A stretch of DNA of 64,000 bases, from assembly GCF_000725385.1 (NCBI RefSeq), contig NZ_CP008884.1:2542001-2606000 (forward strand), given 5' to 3'. Numbering within the stretch: position 1 is the stretch's first letter; the number at the start of each line of letters is the position of its first letter. This stretch comes from Dyella japonica A8. Its GTDB lineage: Bacteria; Pseudomonadota; Gammaproteobacteria; Xanthomonadales; Rhodanobacteraceae. Under the pieces are notes generated by a model. That model did no database searches. It was not told where the DNA came from and saw only the letters and a list, made by a program, of their open reading frames with translations. Below, in pieces: positions 7,226-16,002 of this stretch. The translations under genes were made by a program, and so were the position numbers.

Positions 7226-8760
7226 ATGTCTTATCAGGTACTCGCGCGCAAATGGCGCCCTCGCAAGTTCGCTGAACTCGTCGGGCAGGAGCACGTCGTG
7301 CGCGCGCTCACCAATGCGCTCGACACCGGCCGCATGCACCACGCCTACCTGTTCACCGGTACGCGCGGCGTGGGCAAGACCACTATCGCGCGCATCTTCG
7401 CCAAGTCGCTGAACTGCGAGCGTGGCGAATCGGCCGATCCCTGTGGCGAGTGCGCCGTCTGCACGGCCGTCGATGCGGGTCGCTTCGTCGACCTGCTGGA
7501 AATCGACGCGGCCAGCAACACCGGCGTGGACGACGTGCGCGAGGTCATCGAGAACGCGCAGTACGCCCCCGCCCGCGGTCGCTTCAAGGTGTACCTGGTC
7601 GACGAGGTGCACATGCTCTCCAAGCCGGCCTTCAACGCGTTGCTCAAGACGCTGGAAGAGCCGCCGCCGCATGTGAAATTCCTGCTCGCCACCACTGACC
7701 CGCAGAAGCTGCCGGTCACCGTGCTGTCGCGCTGCCTGAAGTTCAATCTGAAGCGCTTGTTGCCAGAGCAGATCTCGGGGCAGATGCGCCACATCCTGGG
7801 CGCGGAAAATATTCCCTACGAAGACGCCGCCATCGCCGAGTTGGCGCGTGGCGCGGATGGTTCGTTGCGCGACGGTCTGTCGTTGCTCGACCAGGCCATC
7901 GCCTACGGTGGCGGTACGCTGAAGGTGGACGAAGTGCGCGCGATGCTCGGCAGCGTCGCGCGCGGCCAGGTGCTGGGCCTGCTGCAGGCCCTGGTCGAAG
8001 GCAGTGGCGAATCGCTGATGGCCGAATGCACGCGCATCGCCTCGTTCTCGCCGGATTTCGGCGGTGTGCTGGACGACCTGGCCAGCGTCCTCCATCGCAT
8101 CCAGCTGATCCAGCTGGTGCCGGGTTATCGCCCGGAAGAGCATGGCAGTGACGACAGTGCCTTGGTTGACCTGGCCCAGCAGTTGGCGCCGGAAGACGTG
8201 CAGCTGTACTACCAGATCGCCACCACGGGACGCCGCGATCTATCGCTTGCCCCCGATGCCCGCACCGGTTTCGAGATGGCCATGCTGCGCATGCTGGCGT
8301 TTCGGCACCTGCGCCGGCCGCGCCGCCTGTCGCGGCAGCGCCTGCACGCGCACCGGTGCCGGTCGATGCGAATGGCTTGCCGCACTGGGACACCCTGATC
8401 GAGCAGGCGAACCTGCGCGGCCCGCTGGGGCAACTGGCACAGAACGCCGCCTTGCGCGGGCGTGAGGGCCAGACGCTGGTGCTGGCCCTGCAGCCCATGC
8501 ACATGCACCTGGCGGTCGAGCCCATGACCGGCCAGATGGAAGATCGCGTCAGCCAGGCGCTGGGCGAGCGCGTGAAGCTGCGCTTCGTCGAGGAGCACGG
8601 CGCGGCAAGCGAGACCCCGGCGGCACGTGCCGCCAACGCACGCGAAGTGGCCCAATCGGCTGCCGAGCAAGCCATCGAGGAAGACCCGCTGGTGCAGGCA
8701 CTCAAGCGCGACTTCGGTGCGCGTGTGGTGCCCCAGTCGGTCAAACCGTTTGAAAACTGA
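7226..8760 (+). CDS. dnaX: DNA polymerase III subunit gamma/tau, reading frame broken by a -1 shift
   Basis: Clamp-loader ATPase. The frame beginning [12 protein letters not shown] at 7226 has Walker [10 protein letters not shown] (residues 45-53), zinc cysteines (Cys64, 73, 76, 79), Walker [11 protein letters not shown] and the SRC sensor, and is family-like until ...MLRMLAFR (residue 360, base 8305). Beyond that it reads 30 atypical Arg-rich residues and stops at 8398. The frame one base back, from 8305, reads a Pro/Ala linker ([17 protein letters not shown]) and then the tau C-terminal domain ([17 protein letters not shown]) to the stop at 8760. Unshifted translation gives a 390-residue gamma-like protein; a -1 shift gives a 511-residue tau. 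There is no A-rich slippery heptamer. It could be recoding, a true mutation or a sequence error. ybaB follows 20 nt on, as usual. Confidence 0.9.
8300..8310 (+). other. Inferred frame-change site in dnaX
   Basis: Family-like residues end at TTT CGG (8300-8305) and resume at GCA CCT (8305-8310), so base 8305 must be read twice or one base (or 3n+1) is missing here. The following sequence is very GC-rich and can form a short hairpin (GCCGCG 8317-8322 with CGCGGC 8331-8336). I see no X-XXY-YYZ slippery heptamer. Confidence 0.7.
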
Positions 8761-8780
8761 GACAGATAGCGGAGTTACCC

Positions 8781-9104
8781 ATGAGAGGACAGATCGGTCA
8801 GCTGATGCAGCAGGCCCAGCGCATGCAGGAAGAAATGAAGCGTGCGCAGGAAGAGATCGCCAAGCTCGAAGTCACCGGCAGCGCGGGCGGCGGCCTGGTC
8901 ACCGTGGTGATGACGGGTGCGCACGAAGTGCGTCGCGTGCAGATCGACCGCAAGCTGTTCGCCGATGATCCGGAGATGGCCGAGGACCTGGTTGCGGCGG
9001 CCGTCAACGACGCGGTGAACAAGGTGGCGGATGTCAGCAAGAACAAGCTCGGTGGCGTGACCTCCGGCCTGAACCTGCCTCCTGGCTTCAAGATGCCGTT
9101 CTGA
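8781..9104 (+). CDS. ybaB: Nucleoid-associated protein YbaB/EbfC family
   Basis: Encodes 107 residues: [42 protein letters not shown]..., the family pattern of a long N-terminal helix followed by a small sheet. It is a homodimeric tweezer-shaped DNA-binding protein. The dnaX-ybaB-recR order is a conserved gammaproteobacterial operon. Here a REP-type repeat separates it from recR. The ATG at 8781 follows GCGGAG at 8771-8776. Confidence 0.95.
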   Translation: MRGQIGQLMQQAQRMQEEMKRAQEEIAKLEVTGSAGGGLVTVVMTGAHEVRRVQIDRKLFADDPEMAEDLVAAAVNDAVNKVADVSKNKLGGVTSGLNLPPGFKMPF

Positions 9105-9111
9105 CGCTGTC

Positions 9112-9236
9112 CTGTGGGAGCGCACCCTGTGCGCGACCGCGGAGGCATGTTGTTTTCTCTGTCAGCGGTTTTCGCCACATAGCGGCCCTTGCATCGCTGC
9201 TTCGCAGGTTGTCGCGCACAGGGTGCGCTCCCACAG
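9112..9236. repeat. REP-like inverted repeat pair between ybaB and recR
   Basis: Two 26-nt arms (9112-9137 and 9211-9236) are perfect reverse complements of each other, separated by 73 nt. They are the same element as the arm at 3581-3606. The right arm ends 13 nt before the recR start codon, so no clear Shine-Dalgarno sequence is left for recR. In RNA the pair would form a large stem-loop inside the dnaX-ybaB-recR transcript. Confidence 0.88.
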
Positions 9237-9249
9237 TGATACCGGTTTC

Positions 9250-9843
9250 ATGAGCAAGCTCCTCACCGATCTCATCGAAGCACTCCGCTGCCTTCCCGGC
9301 GTGGGCGGCAAGAGCGCGCAGCGCATGGCGTTCCATCTGCTGGAGCGCGACCGCGAGCGCGGACAACGGCTGGCGCAGGTGATGGCGCAGGCCATGCGCG
9401 AGATCGGCAACTGCTCGCGTTGCCGCAATTTCAGCGAAACGCCGGTGTGCACGTTGTGCGCCAGCAGCAGCCGTGATCGCCACGTACTGTGCGTGGTGGA
9501 ATCGCCGACGGAGCTGGCCGCCATCGAGCAGGCCACCGGGTATCGCGGGCAGTACTTCGTGCTGCTGGGGCGCCTGTCGCCGCTGGATGGCCTGGGCCCC
9601 GAAGAGCTGGGCCTGGACCGGCTGGCCGAGCGGCTGGGCGAAGGCGAGATCGAGGAAATGATCATCGCCACCAACCCGACCGTGGAAGGTGAGGCGACCG
9701 CGCACTACCTGGCCCAGCTGGCCCGTGCTGCCAACGTACGTCCGACGCGGCTTGCGCATGGCGTGCCGCTGGGCGGCGAGCTCGAATACGTCGATCGCGG
9801 CACGCTGGCGCATGCGTTCGGCAGCCGCCAATCCGCGGATTGA
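9250..9843 (+). CDS. recR: Recombination mediator protein RecR
   Basis: Encodes 197 residues, the usual length. RecR works with RecO (and RecF) to load RecA on SSB-coated gapped DNA. Domains in order: helix-hairpin-helix [13 protein letters not shown] (residues 15-27), a four-cysteine zinc finger (Cys55, Cys58, Cys67, Cys70), then the TOPRIM domain ([13 protein letters not shown] ... [12 protein letters not shown]). The ATG at 9250 fits the conserved N-terminus; a longer frame from 9223 would translate part of the REP element. Confidence 0.96.
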   Translation: MSKLLTDLIEALRCLPGVGGKSAQRMAFHLLERDRERGQRLAQVMAQAMREIGNCSRCRNFSETPVCTLCASSSRDRHVLCVVESPTELAAIEQATGYRGQYFVLLGRLSPLDGLGPEELGLDRLAERLGEGEIEEMIIATNPTVEGEATAHYLAQLARAANVRPTRLAHGVPLGGELEYVDRGTLAHAFGSRQSAD

Positions 9844-9847
9844 TGCG

Positions 9848-10255
9848 ATGGAACCCACGCTCACCCGAGACATTCCCGGCAACGACGAATACCGCGCGCT
9901 GCGCACCGCGGCGGGCCTGAGCCTGATGACGGAAGAGGGCGCGGCACGGGGGCTTCCCGCCAGTTGGAGCTCGGTATGCGTGCGCCATGACGGTGAGTTG
10001 ATCGGCATGGGGCGCATCGTGGGCGATGGCGGCCTGTTCCTGTTCGTGGTCGACATCGCGGTGACGCCCGCGTGGCAAGGCAAGGGGCTGGGCCGGCGCA
10101 TCATGCAGGCCTTGATGGACGACGTGCATGCACGCGCACCGTTGCGCGCCATGGTCGGGCTCATCGCGGACGGCACGGCACACGAGCTCTACGCGAAATT
10201 CGGTTTCAAGCTGGTGGCGCCTGGCGCGCACGGTATGCTGCTGCGGTTGACCTAA
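9848..10255 (+). CDS. GNAT-family N-acetyltransferase
   Basis: Encodes 135 residues of the GNAT fold. The acetyl-CoA pyrophosphate loop is visible as VTPAWQGKGLGRRIMQ (about residues 71-86), and the C-terminal AHELYAKFGFKLV is the usual beta6 region. The substrate is unknown. It starts 4 nt after recR and precedes the HIT gene by 10 nt, so it is probably co-transcribed. Confidence 0.88.
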   Translation: MEPTLTRDIPGNDEYRALRTAAGLSLMTEEGAARGLPASWSSVCVRHDGELIGMGRIVGDGGLFLFVVDIAVTPAWQGKGLGRRIMQALMDDVHARAPLRAMVGLIADGTAHELYAKFGFKLVAPGAHGMLLRLT

Positions 10256-10265
10256 GGAGTCGCAC

Positions 10266-10610
10266 ATGGCCGATACGATTTTCGACAAGATCATCCGCCG
10301 CGAAATTCCCGCCGACATCGTCTACGAAGACGATGACGTGCTGGCCTTCCGCGACCTCAATCCCCAGGCGCCGGTACACGTGCTGTTCGTGCCAAAGCAG
10401 TCCATTGCGACGCTGGACGGTGCCGTGGCCGCCGATGCCGAGTTGCTGGGCAAGCTGCTGCTGGCTGCGGCCGCTTATGCGCGGCGCGAGGGCCACGCCG
10501 ACCAGGGCTATCGCACGGTGATCAACTGCAACGAATACGGTGGCCAGACCGTGTTCCACCTGCACCTGCATTTGCTGGCCGGTCGCCAGATGCATTGGCC
10601 GCCGGGCTGA
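10266..10610 (+). CDS. Histidine triad (HIT/HinT-like) nucleotide-binding protein
   Basis: Encodes 114 residues. HinT-type proteins hydrolyse nucleoside phosphoramidates. The triad motif HLHLHLL (His98, His100, His102) is complete near the C-terminus, and the N-terminus (DTIFDKIIRREIPADIVYEDD) is typical of the HinT branch. AAGGAGT lies upstream of the ATG. A strong terminator follows, ending the dnaX-HIT transcription unit. Confidence 0.94.
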   Translation: MADTIFDKIIRREIPADIVYEDDDVLAFRDLNPQAPVHVLFVPKQSIATLDGAVAADAELLGKLLLAAAAYARREGHADQGYRTVINCNEYGGQTVFHLHLHLLAGRQMHWPPG

Positions 10611-10631
10611 GCCCGCGCGGCATGCGGCATG

Positions 10632-10661
10632 AAAAAACGCCGGCTTTCGCCGGCGTTTTTC
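10632..10661. terminator. Intrinsic terminator behind the HIT gene
   Basis: AAAAAACGCCGGC, loop TTTC, GCCGGCGTTTTT: an 8-bp GC core flanked by A and T tracts. It serves the convergent Slp gene as well. Confidence 0.9.
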
Positions 10662-10674
10662 TGTTGCATGGGGA

Positions 10675-11286
10675 TCAATGGTGCGGCGGCGGGGGAACCG
10701 GGCGCGGCACCACGATCACGCGCGAGGGGTAGTAACCACCCCAACCCCAGCCACCCCACGGACCGCCCCAAGGGCCCCAGCCCGGACCCCAGTAGGGGCC
10801 CCAGTAAGGGTCGTACCAGCCCGGGCCGTAGTTCACGGCCACGCGCTTGGGCCACAGGTACACCACATTGGCTTCGACGCGCGGGTAGGCGTAGTTGTAG
10901 TCGCCGATCTTCTCCGACATCGAGCCCTGGATCACGCCCGTGACAGTGATGTCACGGCCGCGCGTGAACACTTCCGGATCGTAGAAGCCCGCGCGGCAGG
11001 CCACGAAGCGGCCCTGCGTTTCGCTGTCGCTGCTACCTTCCTTCGGGCGTGCCTGGTCATCCAGCGGACGCTGGAGCACGTAGAAGCAGGTTTCCTGCGG
11101 GCCCGGTTCGGTCTTGATGATCTGGCCGCCCCAGCGAACCTGTGCACCGCTTGCCCCGTTGCCTTCCTGTTGGGCGGAAACGGACGTGACCTGGGTGTAC
11201 GTGCCCTGCAGCGGTTGCGGCACCGTTGCGCAGGCCGCCAGCGTGGCCACTGCGGTTGCGAGAATCAACGGCTTGTACATGGACAT
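10675..11286 (-). CDS. Slp-family outer membrane lipoprotein
   Basis: Encodes 203 residues from MSMYKPL; GGAG lies nine bases upstream of this ATG. The lipoprotein signal ends in the lipobox LAAC, so the mature protein starts at a lipidated cysteine. The core (about residues 30-160) resembles the Slp (starvation lipoprotein) family, with the segments GGQIIKTEPG, ETCFYVLQRPLD and RGRDITVTGVI. The tail after residue 160 is unusually rich in Trp, Gly, Tyr and Pro (repeats of WGP and WGG). Outer-membrane location is inferred; its function is unknown. Confidence 0.85.
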   Translation of the reverse strand: MSMYKPLILATAVATLAACATVPQPLQGTYTQVTSVSAQQEGNGASGAQVRWGGQIIKTEPGPQETCFYVLQRPLDDQARPKEGSSDSETQGRFVACRAGFYDPEVFTRGRDITVTGVIQGSMSEKIGDYNYAYPRVEANVVYLWPKRVAVNYGPGWYDPYWGPYWGPGWGPWGGPWGGWGWGGYYPSRVIVVPRPVPPPPHH

Positions 11287-11335
11287 GACGCTTTTCTCCA
11301 TCGTGTGGTGGATGCCGCGCATCCACGGTTCAATA

Positions 11336-13303
11336 TCATTTGAACACGCGACGCGGCCGAAAGTCCCGCGCGGCCTGTCGAAAGTTCTTTAGCAGGTCCG
11401 CTGGCGGTTCCTCGTGCGCATAGCGCAGTTCTAGATACGTCCTCATCAAGTGTTCCAGCTCGTCGCGCTGACCGGGGAGCGTCCGCGCGGCGCGGCTGAA
11501 GTAATGCTGCGGTCCTTCGCTGGGTCGGCGGGCCACGCCCGCCGCAGCCAGTCGTTTTTCCAGCAACTGCATCGCTGCGCGCGCCTGGTCGGTTTCCGGG
11601 CGTTTCCATAGCGCCCATGACAGACCCAGGATCGCAAACAACGACCCGCCCACGCCAAGCAGCACCGCCAGCGTGCCCACGCTGGTGTCGTGCACGCCGA
11701 ACGGCGTCAGCAGCCCATGCTGACGAAGCGTGTCAAAACCGATAACGCCTTGGTTCCACCACTGGTTGACGACGTCCCAGTGATTGCGCCATTCCAGCAT
11801 CCATCGATTCGGTGCCCAGTCAGCGGTCGTGGCATTGGCTGCCGCGGAGCCCTGGTTCACCCGTTCCGGCCGGACCGCCGCCGTGGGATCGAAGCGAACC
11901 CAACCGCGCCCTGGTAGCCAGACTTCGCTCCATGCATGGGCATCGGACTGGCGTACCAGCAAGTAGTTCCCGAGGGTGTTCCAGTACCCGCCCTGGTAGC
12001 CGGTGACCACGCGCGCCGGAATGCCGGCGGCGCGCATCAGCACGGTGAACGACGATGCGTAGTGTTCGCAGAAACCCTCGTGCGTGCCGAACAGGAAGTC
12101 GTCGATGGCATTGCTGCCCAGTGGCGCCGGGCCCAGCGTGTAACTGAAGCCGCCGTTGTGGAACAGGTTCATCGCTGCCTGGATGATCGCCGCGTCGTTG
12201 GCGCCGTACTGCATGCGCCAGTGCTCGCCGAGTGCACGGGTGCGCGGGTCGAACCCGGGCGGCAAGCGCAGAGCGCGACGGCGATCGAGATCACCCAGTT
12301 GCGTCTGCAGGTGGTAGCTCAGCGCCGAGCCGAGCCGGTAGACGAGTGGATCGTTGACGGGCCGGTCCGCCCGCAACTCCCGGTCGCGGCCGAGCTGGGC
12401 GTTGGCAGGCGCCTCGATGGGAACGTCGAGTGCAGGCAATACGCGCTGGCCCGTCGCCTCGAGGCTGATCGTGTAGTGGGCGACCGGGCCATGCTCCGCC
12501 GGTGCCGGGCTGCTCTCAGGCGTCTTTTCGCGCCAGGTGCGGCCGTCGTAGTTCCACAGCACGAAGGCGCGGAAGTAGCGTTGTGCGTTGGGCGGCGGTG
12601 CGTCATCGAAGCTCACGCGCATGGCAGGGCGATCATCCAGCAGCACTTGCGAGAAGTCGCCGGGTGACATGTCCGAACTCAGGCCCGATTTCGATTGCGT
12701 GGGGTTGGGCGCACCCCACAAGGGTGAACTCAGGCGTGGCACGAACACGAAGGCGACCAGCGCCAGCGGCAGGGAGACGCCCAGCAGGCCCAGCGCGGGC
12801 AACAGCTCGCGCGGCAGCGTGGTCTGCGGGCGTGCGGGCTGCAACGCCCGCAGCGTGGCGATGGCAGGAAGAAGGCCGAGTGCCACAAACAGCGTGGCCA
12901 GCAAGCCCTGATCGAACAACAGGGCGGACATCAACGCAAAACAGGCGAATCCCACACCCACGCGGGCGTCGCGCGGCGCTTCTGTTTCCAGCAGCTTCAG
13001 TACCAGCAGGCCCGAAACCATGGCAGCACCCGGTTCGCGACCGAACAGGGTGTCGTAATGAAACACCACGGCGGCAGCCAGTAGCGCCACCAGTGGCAGC
13101 TTGAGGTAGGCGGGCGCACGACCCGTGCGTTGCCGGCGTTGCCACCAGCGCAGCCACAAGGTGCCGGCCGAGGCCACCGTGAGCCACCACGGCAGGTGAG
13201 GCGCATGCACACCCAGCACCACCGCGATGGTGAGGCACAAAAGGTCGAACGGACGCTGTTCCAGCGGCGGTTGTGGTTTCTGCCTGAACAGGCGCCAGCG
13301 CAT
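11336..13303 (-). CDS. Transglutaminase-like membrane protein, TgpA/DUF3488 family
   Basis: Encodes 655 residues. The N-terminal ~190 residues are a bundle of membrane helices (DUF3488), followed by a periplasmic region with a transglutaminase-core domain whose Cys412 (in GFCEHYASS), His456 (in SDAHAWSEVW) and Asp472 (in RFDPTAAV) form a complete catalytic triad. A further membrane helix (about 555-580) and a short cytoplasmic tail follow. The start ATG at 13303 overlaps the stop of the DUF58 gene (TGATG). A start 30 nt upstream is also possible. The moxR-DUF58-tgpA order is common in Pseudomonas and relatives, where TgpA is important for growth. Confidence 0.92.
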   Translation of the reverse strand: MRWRLFRQKPQPPLEQRPFDLLCLTIAVVLGVHAPHLPWWLTVASAGTLWLRWWQRRQRTGRAPAYLKLPLVALLAAAVVFHYDTLFGREPGAAMVSGLLVLKLLETEAPRDARVGVGFACFALMSALLFDQGLLATLFVALGLLPAIATLRALQPARPQTTLPRELLPALGLLGVSLPLALVAFVFVPRLSSPLWGAPNPTQSKSGLSSDMSPGDFSQVLLDDRPAMRVSFDDAPPPNAQRYFRAFVLWNYDGRTWREKTPESSPAPAEHGPVAHYTISLEATGQRVLPALDVPIEAPANAQLGRDRELRADRPVNDPLVYRLGSALSYHLQTQLGDLDRRRALRLPPGFDPRTRALGEHWRMQYGANDAAIIQAAMNLFHNGGFSYTLGPAPLGSNAIDDFLFGTHEGFCEHYASSFTVLMRAAGIPARVVTGYQGGYWNTLGNYLLVRQSDAHAWSEVWLPGRGWVRFDPTAAVRPERVNQGSAAANATTADWAPNRWMLEWRNHWDVVNQWWNQGVIGFDTLRQHGLLTPFGVHDTSVGTLAVLLGVGGSLFAILGLSWALWKRPETDQARAAMQLLEKRLAAAGVARRPSEGPQHYFSRAARTLPGQRDELEHLMRTYLELRYAHEEPPADLLKNFRQAARDFRPRRVFK

Positions 13304-14259
13304 CACGGCAGGCGCGCCAGCGCGCTCATGCAATGCGCGTAATGACTGCGGCCATGGCCCAGGCCGATGTCTTCATGGGGCAGCCACAAACTGGTGGGGC
13401 GCCCCACGGCTTCGGCCTCGCCAAGCCAGCGCGCCAGGCGGGCGATGCGCGCCTCGGGAACCAGTTGCGACAATTGCCGCCAGTCCAGTCGCCATTCTTC
13501 CTGCGCTTCGGGTTGTTCGAAGTCCTTCACCAGCAGCTGCTCATGGCGCGCGCTGTGTTTCCAGGCAATGTGGCGCTGCGGGTCGCCCATGCGGTAGGCG
13601 CGCAGCGCGGCGATGTCCTCGCCCTGGTGAAGCCGTTGTTTCTTGCCGTCATCGGAAGGCAACACGGGTGGTGGTCCACCGGTTTCCGGGCGCGGCCAGA
13701 CCAGTACGGCCTGGTCCGGATGGATCCAGCTCCAGGCATGGAACAGCCCCAGCGGCCAGTTGCTCCACAGCTTGATGCGCGGCAAGGGTTGCCAGCCGCG
13801 TTGGGCGGTAGGCAGGCTCATCGCCACCACGGTTTCGCCAAGGGCCGCCACGGCGAAGGCTTCGGTCTGGCCATCCATTTCCATGTGGATGGATGCATGT
13901 GCGTGGTCGCCGCCCGCAAAAACGAATTGCACCGCCATCGGTTCGCCGGCAATGGCATGCCCGTGCCGCACGCCGGTCAGGCGCAGGCCGTTGAGGCTGC
14001 GGAACGCGACCAGCATGCTCGCCGAGGTGGTGGCGCCGAGCAGGCAGGTGAGCATCAGCGCTGCATTGTTGGAGTAGTTGAGCGCACCCACCAGCATGAC
14101 CAGCAAGAGCAGGGTGAAGGCTGCGCCGAAACCGGTAGGCACGATGTAGATGCGCCGCCGGTGCAGCAGGATGGGAAGATCTTCCCGGCGCCGGTAGCGC
14201 GTGAGCGCGGGCAGGCGGCGTTCCGCCCAGAGCCGGAAGCGACGAATCGCTTCTTGCAT
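13303..14259 (-). CDS. DUF58 domain-containing membrane-anchored protein
   Basis: Encodes 318 residues. Two membrane helices (about residues 30-90) are followed by a soluble part ending in the DUF58 signature GEDIAALRAYRMGDPQRHIA and WKHSARHEQLLVKDFE. The family often partners MoxR AAA+ ATPases and has a von Willebrand A-like fold; the exact role is unknown. Its ATG at 14259 shares a base with the moxR stop (TGATG), and its own stop shares a base with the transglutaminase start. The three proteins are therefore probably made together. Confidence 0.92.
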   Translation of the reverse strand: MQEAIRRFRLWAERRLPALTRYRRREDLPILLHRRRIYIVPTGFGAAFTLLLLVMLVGALNYSNNAALMLTCLLGATTSASMLVAFRSLNGLRLTGVRHGHAIAGEPMAVQFVFAGGDHAHASIHMEMDGQTEAFAVAALGETVVAMSLPTAQRGWQPLPRIKLWSNWPLGLFHAWSWIHPDQAVLVWPRPETGGPPPVLPSDDGKKQRLHQGEDIAALRAYRMGDPQRHIAWKHSARHEQLLVKDFEQPEAQEEWRLDWRQLSQLVPEARIARLARWLGEAEAVGRPTSLWLPHEDIGLGHGRSHYAHCMSALARLP

Positions 14260-15200
14260 CAACCCACCGCGACGTCGGCGAGCAGGCTGCGCGCGAGGCT
14301 GTCGCCGCTCGCGCCGCGCGTCGTCACCAGGCGATGCGCGGCCAAGGGCACGAACAGCGCCTGGATGTCCTCCGGCAATACATGCGAACGCCCGCTCAGT
14401 AGTGCCCACGCACGGGCGGCGCTGAGCAGGGCAAGGCCGGCACGCGGTGACAGGCCGACGCGCACGTCGGCGTGGCGGCGGCTTGCCGCCAACAGTGCCT
14501 GTAGATAGTCGAGCAGCGCGGAGCTGGCCGTGACCGACTGCACCTGGCGCGACAGTTCCGCCAGCGCGGCGGCATCCAGCTGCGGCGTGAGCTGGGCAAG
14601 CAGGTCGCGGCGGTTGCTGCCGGTCAGCAGCGCGCGCTCGGCGGCCGCATCGGGGTAGTCCAGCGAGACACGCAGCATGAAGCGGTCGAGTTGCGAATCA
14701 GGCAGGGGGAATGTGCCGGCAAGGTCGAGCGGGTTCTGCGTGGCGACGACGAAGAATGGCTGGGGCAGGGTGTGCGTCTGGCCGTCCACCGTGACCTGGC
14801 CTTCCGCCATGGATTCAAGCAGGGCGCTCTGGGTTTTCGGCGTGGCGCGATTGATTTCGTCCGCAAGCAGCAGGCCGGTGAAGATCGGGCCAGGGTGAAA
14901 GCGGAACTGCCCCGTTTCGCGCTCGTAGACGCTCACCCCGATGATGTCCGAAGGCAGCAGATCACTGGTGAACTGCACGCGCTGGAAATCCAGCGCGAAG
15001 GAGGCCGCCAGTGCATGGGCCAGCGTTGTCTTGCCCACGCCCGGCACGTCTTCAAGCAGAAGATGGCCGCCCGCCAGTAGACACGCAAAGGCCAGCTTGA
15101 CCTGGCGCGGCTTGCCCAGCAGAACGCGATTGACCTGAGCCATGGCGGCCTCCAGGCGCGTGCGTAGCGATTCGTCGTGCAGCGGAGTGATGGCGGACAT
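14259..15200 (-). CDS. MoxR-family AAA+ ATPase
   Basis: Encodes 313 residues from MSAITPLHDE. Walker A is GVGKTT (residues 54-59), Walker B LLLADEINR, followed by the MoxR-typical TPKTQSALLESMAEGQVT and ATQNP sensor region, and a C-terminal helical lid. MoxR proteins act as chaperone-like ATPases, usually with vWA/DUF58 partners, as encoded next door. A longer frame upstream (to 15479) has no family resemblance, so the 15200 start is preferred. Confidence 0.93.
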   Translation of the reverse strand: MSAITPLHDESLRTRLEAAMAQVNRVLLGKPRQVKLAFACLLAGGHLLLEDVPGVGKTTLAHALAASFALDFQRVQFTSDLLPSDIIGVSVYERETGQFRFHPGPIFTGLLLADEINRATPKTQSALLESMAEGQVTVDGQTHTLPQPFFVVATQNPLDLAGTFPLPDSQLDRFMLRVSLDYPDAAAERALLTGSNRRDLLAQLTPQLDAAALAELSRQVQSVTASSALLDYLQALLAASRRHADVRVGLSPRAGLALLSAARAWALLSGRSHVLPEDIQALFVPLAAHRLVTTRGASGDSLARSLLADVAVG

Positions 15201-15417
15201 GGCGTTCTGGCAGCGGGGCGGGCGGTGCGCAGCGGAGCGCATGCGCAACGGCCGCAGTGTAGCCCTGGGTCTCGTGCAGTGGCGAGCGAACTTCGTGATC
15301 GCTTTCGCGCTGCCCGGCATTGGCAGCCTGATGCTTGCTATGGCGACGTCACCGTGGGGTGACGAGGCGTTCAGTCGCAAAGCCGTTGCTCCGCCCTGGG
15401 TCGCCTCTTGGGCGCGC
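15201..15417. other. Gap between moxR and maf with no gene
   Basis: 217 bases on the minus-strand path between maf and moxR. Frames here lack any family resemblance. I see no hairpin with a T-run; it presumably carries the moxR promoter. Confidence 0.4.
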
Positions 15418-16002
15418 TCAGGGCAGGGGCACGCCTGCTTCGCGCAACAGTCGCGCGAGTGCGATGAGTGGCAGGCCAATCAGCGCCGACGGGTCTTGGT
15501 TGTCGATCCGCTCGAACAGGCTGATGCCAAGGCCCTCGCACTTGAAGCTGCCCGCGCAGTCCAGTGGCTGTTCACGTTCGATGTAGCGGTCGATTTCCTC
15601 CGGGCCCAGGCTGCGAAAGGTCACCACGGTGTGGTCGACGTGTACGCGATCTTGCCCTGTGCGGGTGTCGTGCAGGCAAAGGGCGGTATGAAAATGCACC
15701 TCTCGCCCGGAACTGGCGGTCAGCTGGGCATGCGCGCGTTCGCGCGTGCCGGGCTTGTCCAGCACCGTGTCGCCCAGTGCCGCGACCTGGTCCGAGCCAA
15801 TGACCAGCGCATCATCCAGCCCGTCGGCTGCCGCGCGTGCCTTGGCAACGGCGAGCCGCAGGGCGCGGTCGCGTGGTGTTTCGTCAGGAAGTGGTGTTTC
15901 GTCCGTGCCGGGGGCGCGCTGCTCGAAGTCGGCATAAATCCGCCGCAGGAGCTCGGCGCGGTAGCGTGAGGTCGAGCCCAGCACCAGGGTGGGCAGACTC
16001 AT
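15418..16002 (-). CDS. yceF: Maf-family nucleotide pyrophosphatase (YceF type)
   Basis: Encodes 194 residues. Maf proteins hydrolyse non-canonical or modified nucleoside triphosphates; the YceF branch prefers m7GTP. Visible motifs are LGSTSRYRAELL (residues 8-19), the KARA segment, and the catalytic acid region IGSDQVA, plus the C-terminal IDNQDPSALIGLPL typical of YceF. In Escherichia coli yceF is divergent from yceD-rpmF, and the same divergent arrangement is seen here, with one small gene inserted between. It overlaps the upstream gene by 4 nt. Confidence 0.92.
   Translation of the reverse strand: MSLPTLVLGSTSRYRAELLRRIYADFEQRAPGTDETPLPDETPRDRALRLAVAKARAAADGLDDALVIGSDQVAALGDTVLDKPGTRERAHAQLTASSGREVHFHTALCLHDTRTGQDRVHVDHTVVTFRSLGPEEIDRYIEREQPLDCAGSFKCEGLGISLFERIDNQDPSALIGLPLIALARLLREAGVPLP

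Noticed and set aside
8270..8320. Escherichia coli-type programmed frameshift in dnaX (A-rich heptamer, upstream Shine-Dalgarno)
   Set aside because: No A-run, no slippery heptamer and no obvious stimulatory Shine-Dalgarno sequence are present, so I do not annotate this as a known recoding site.
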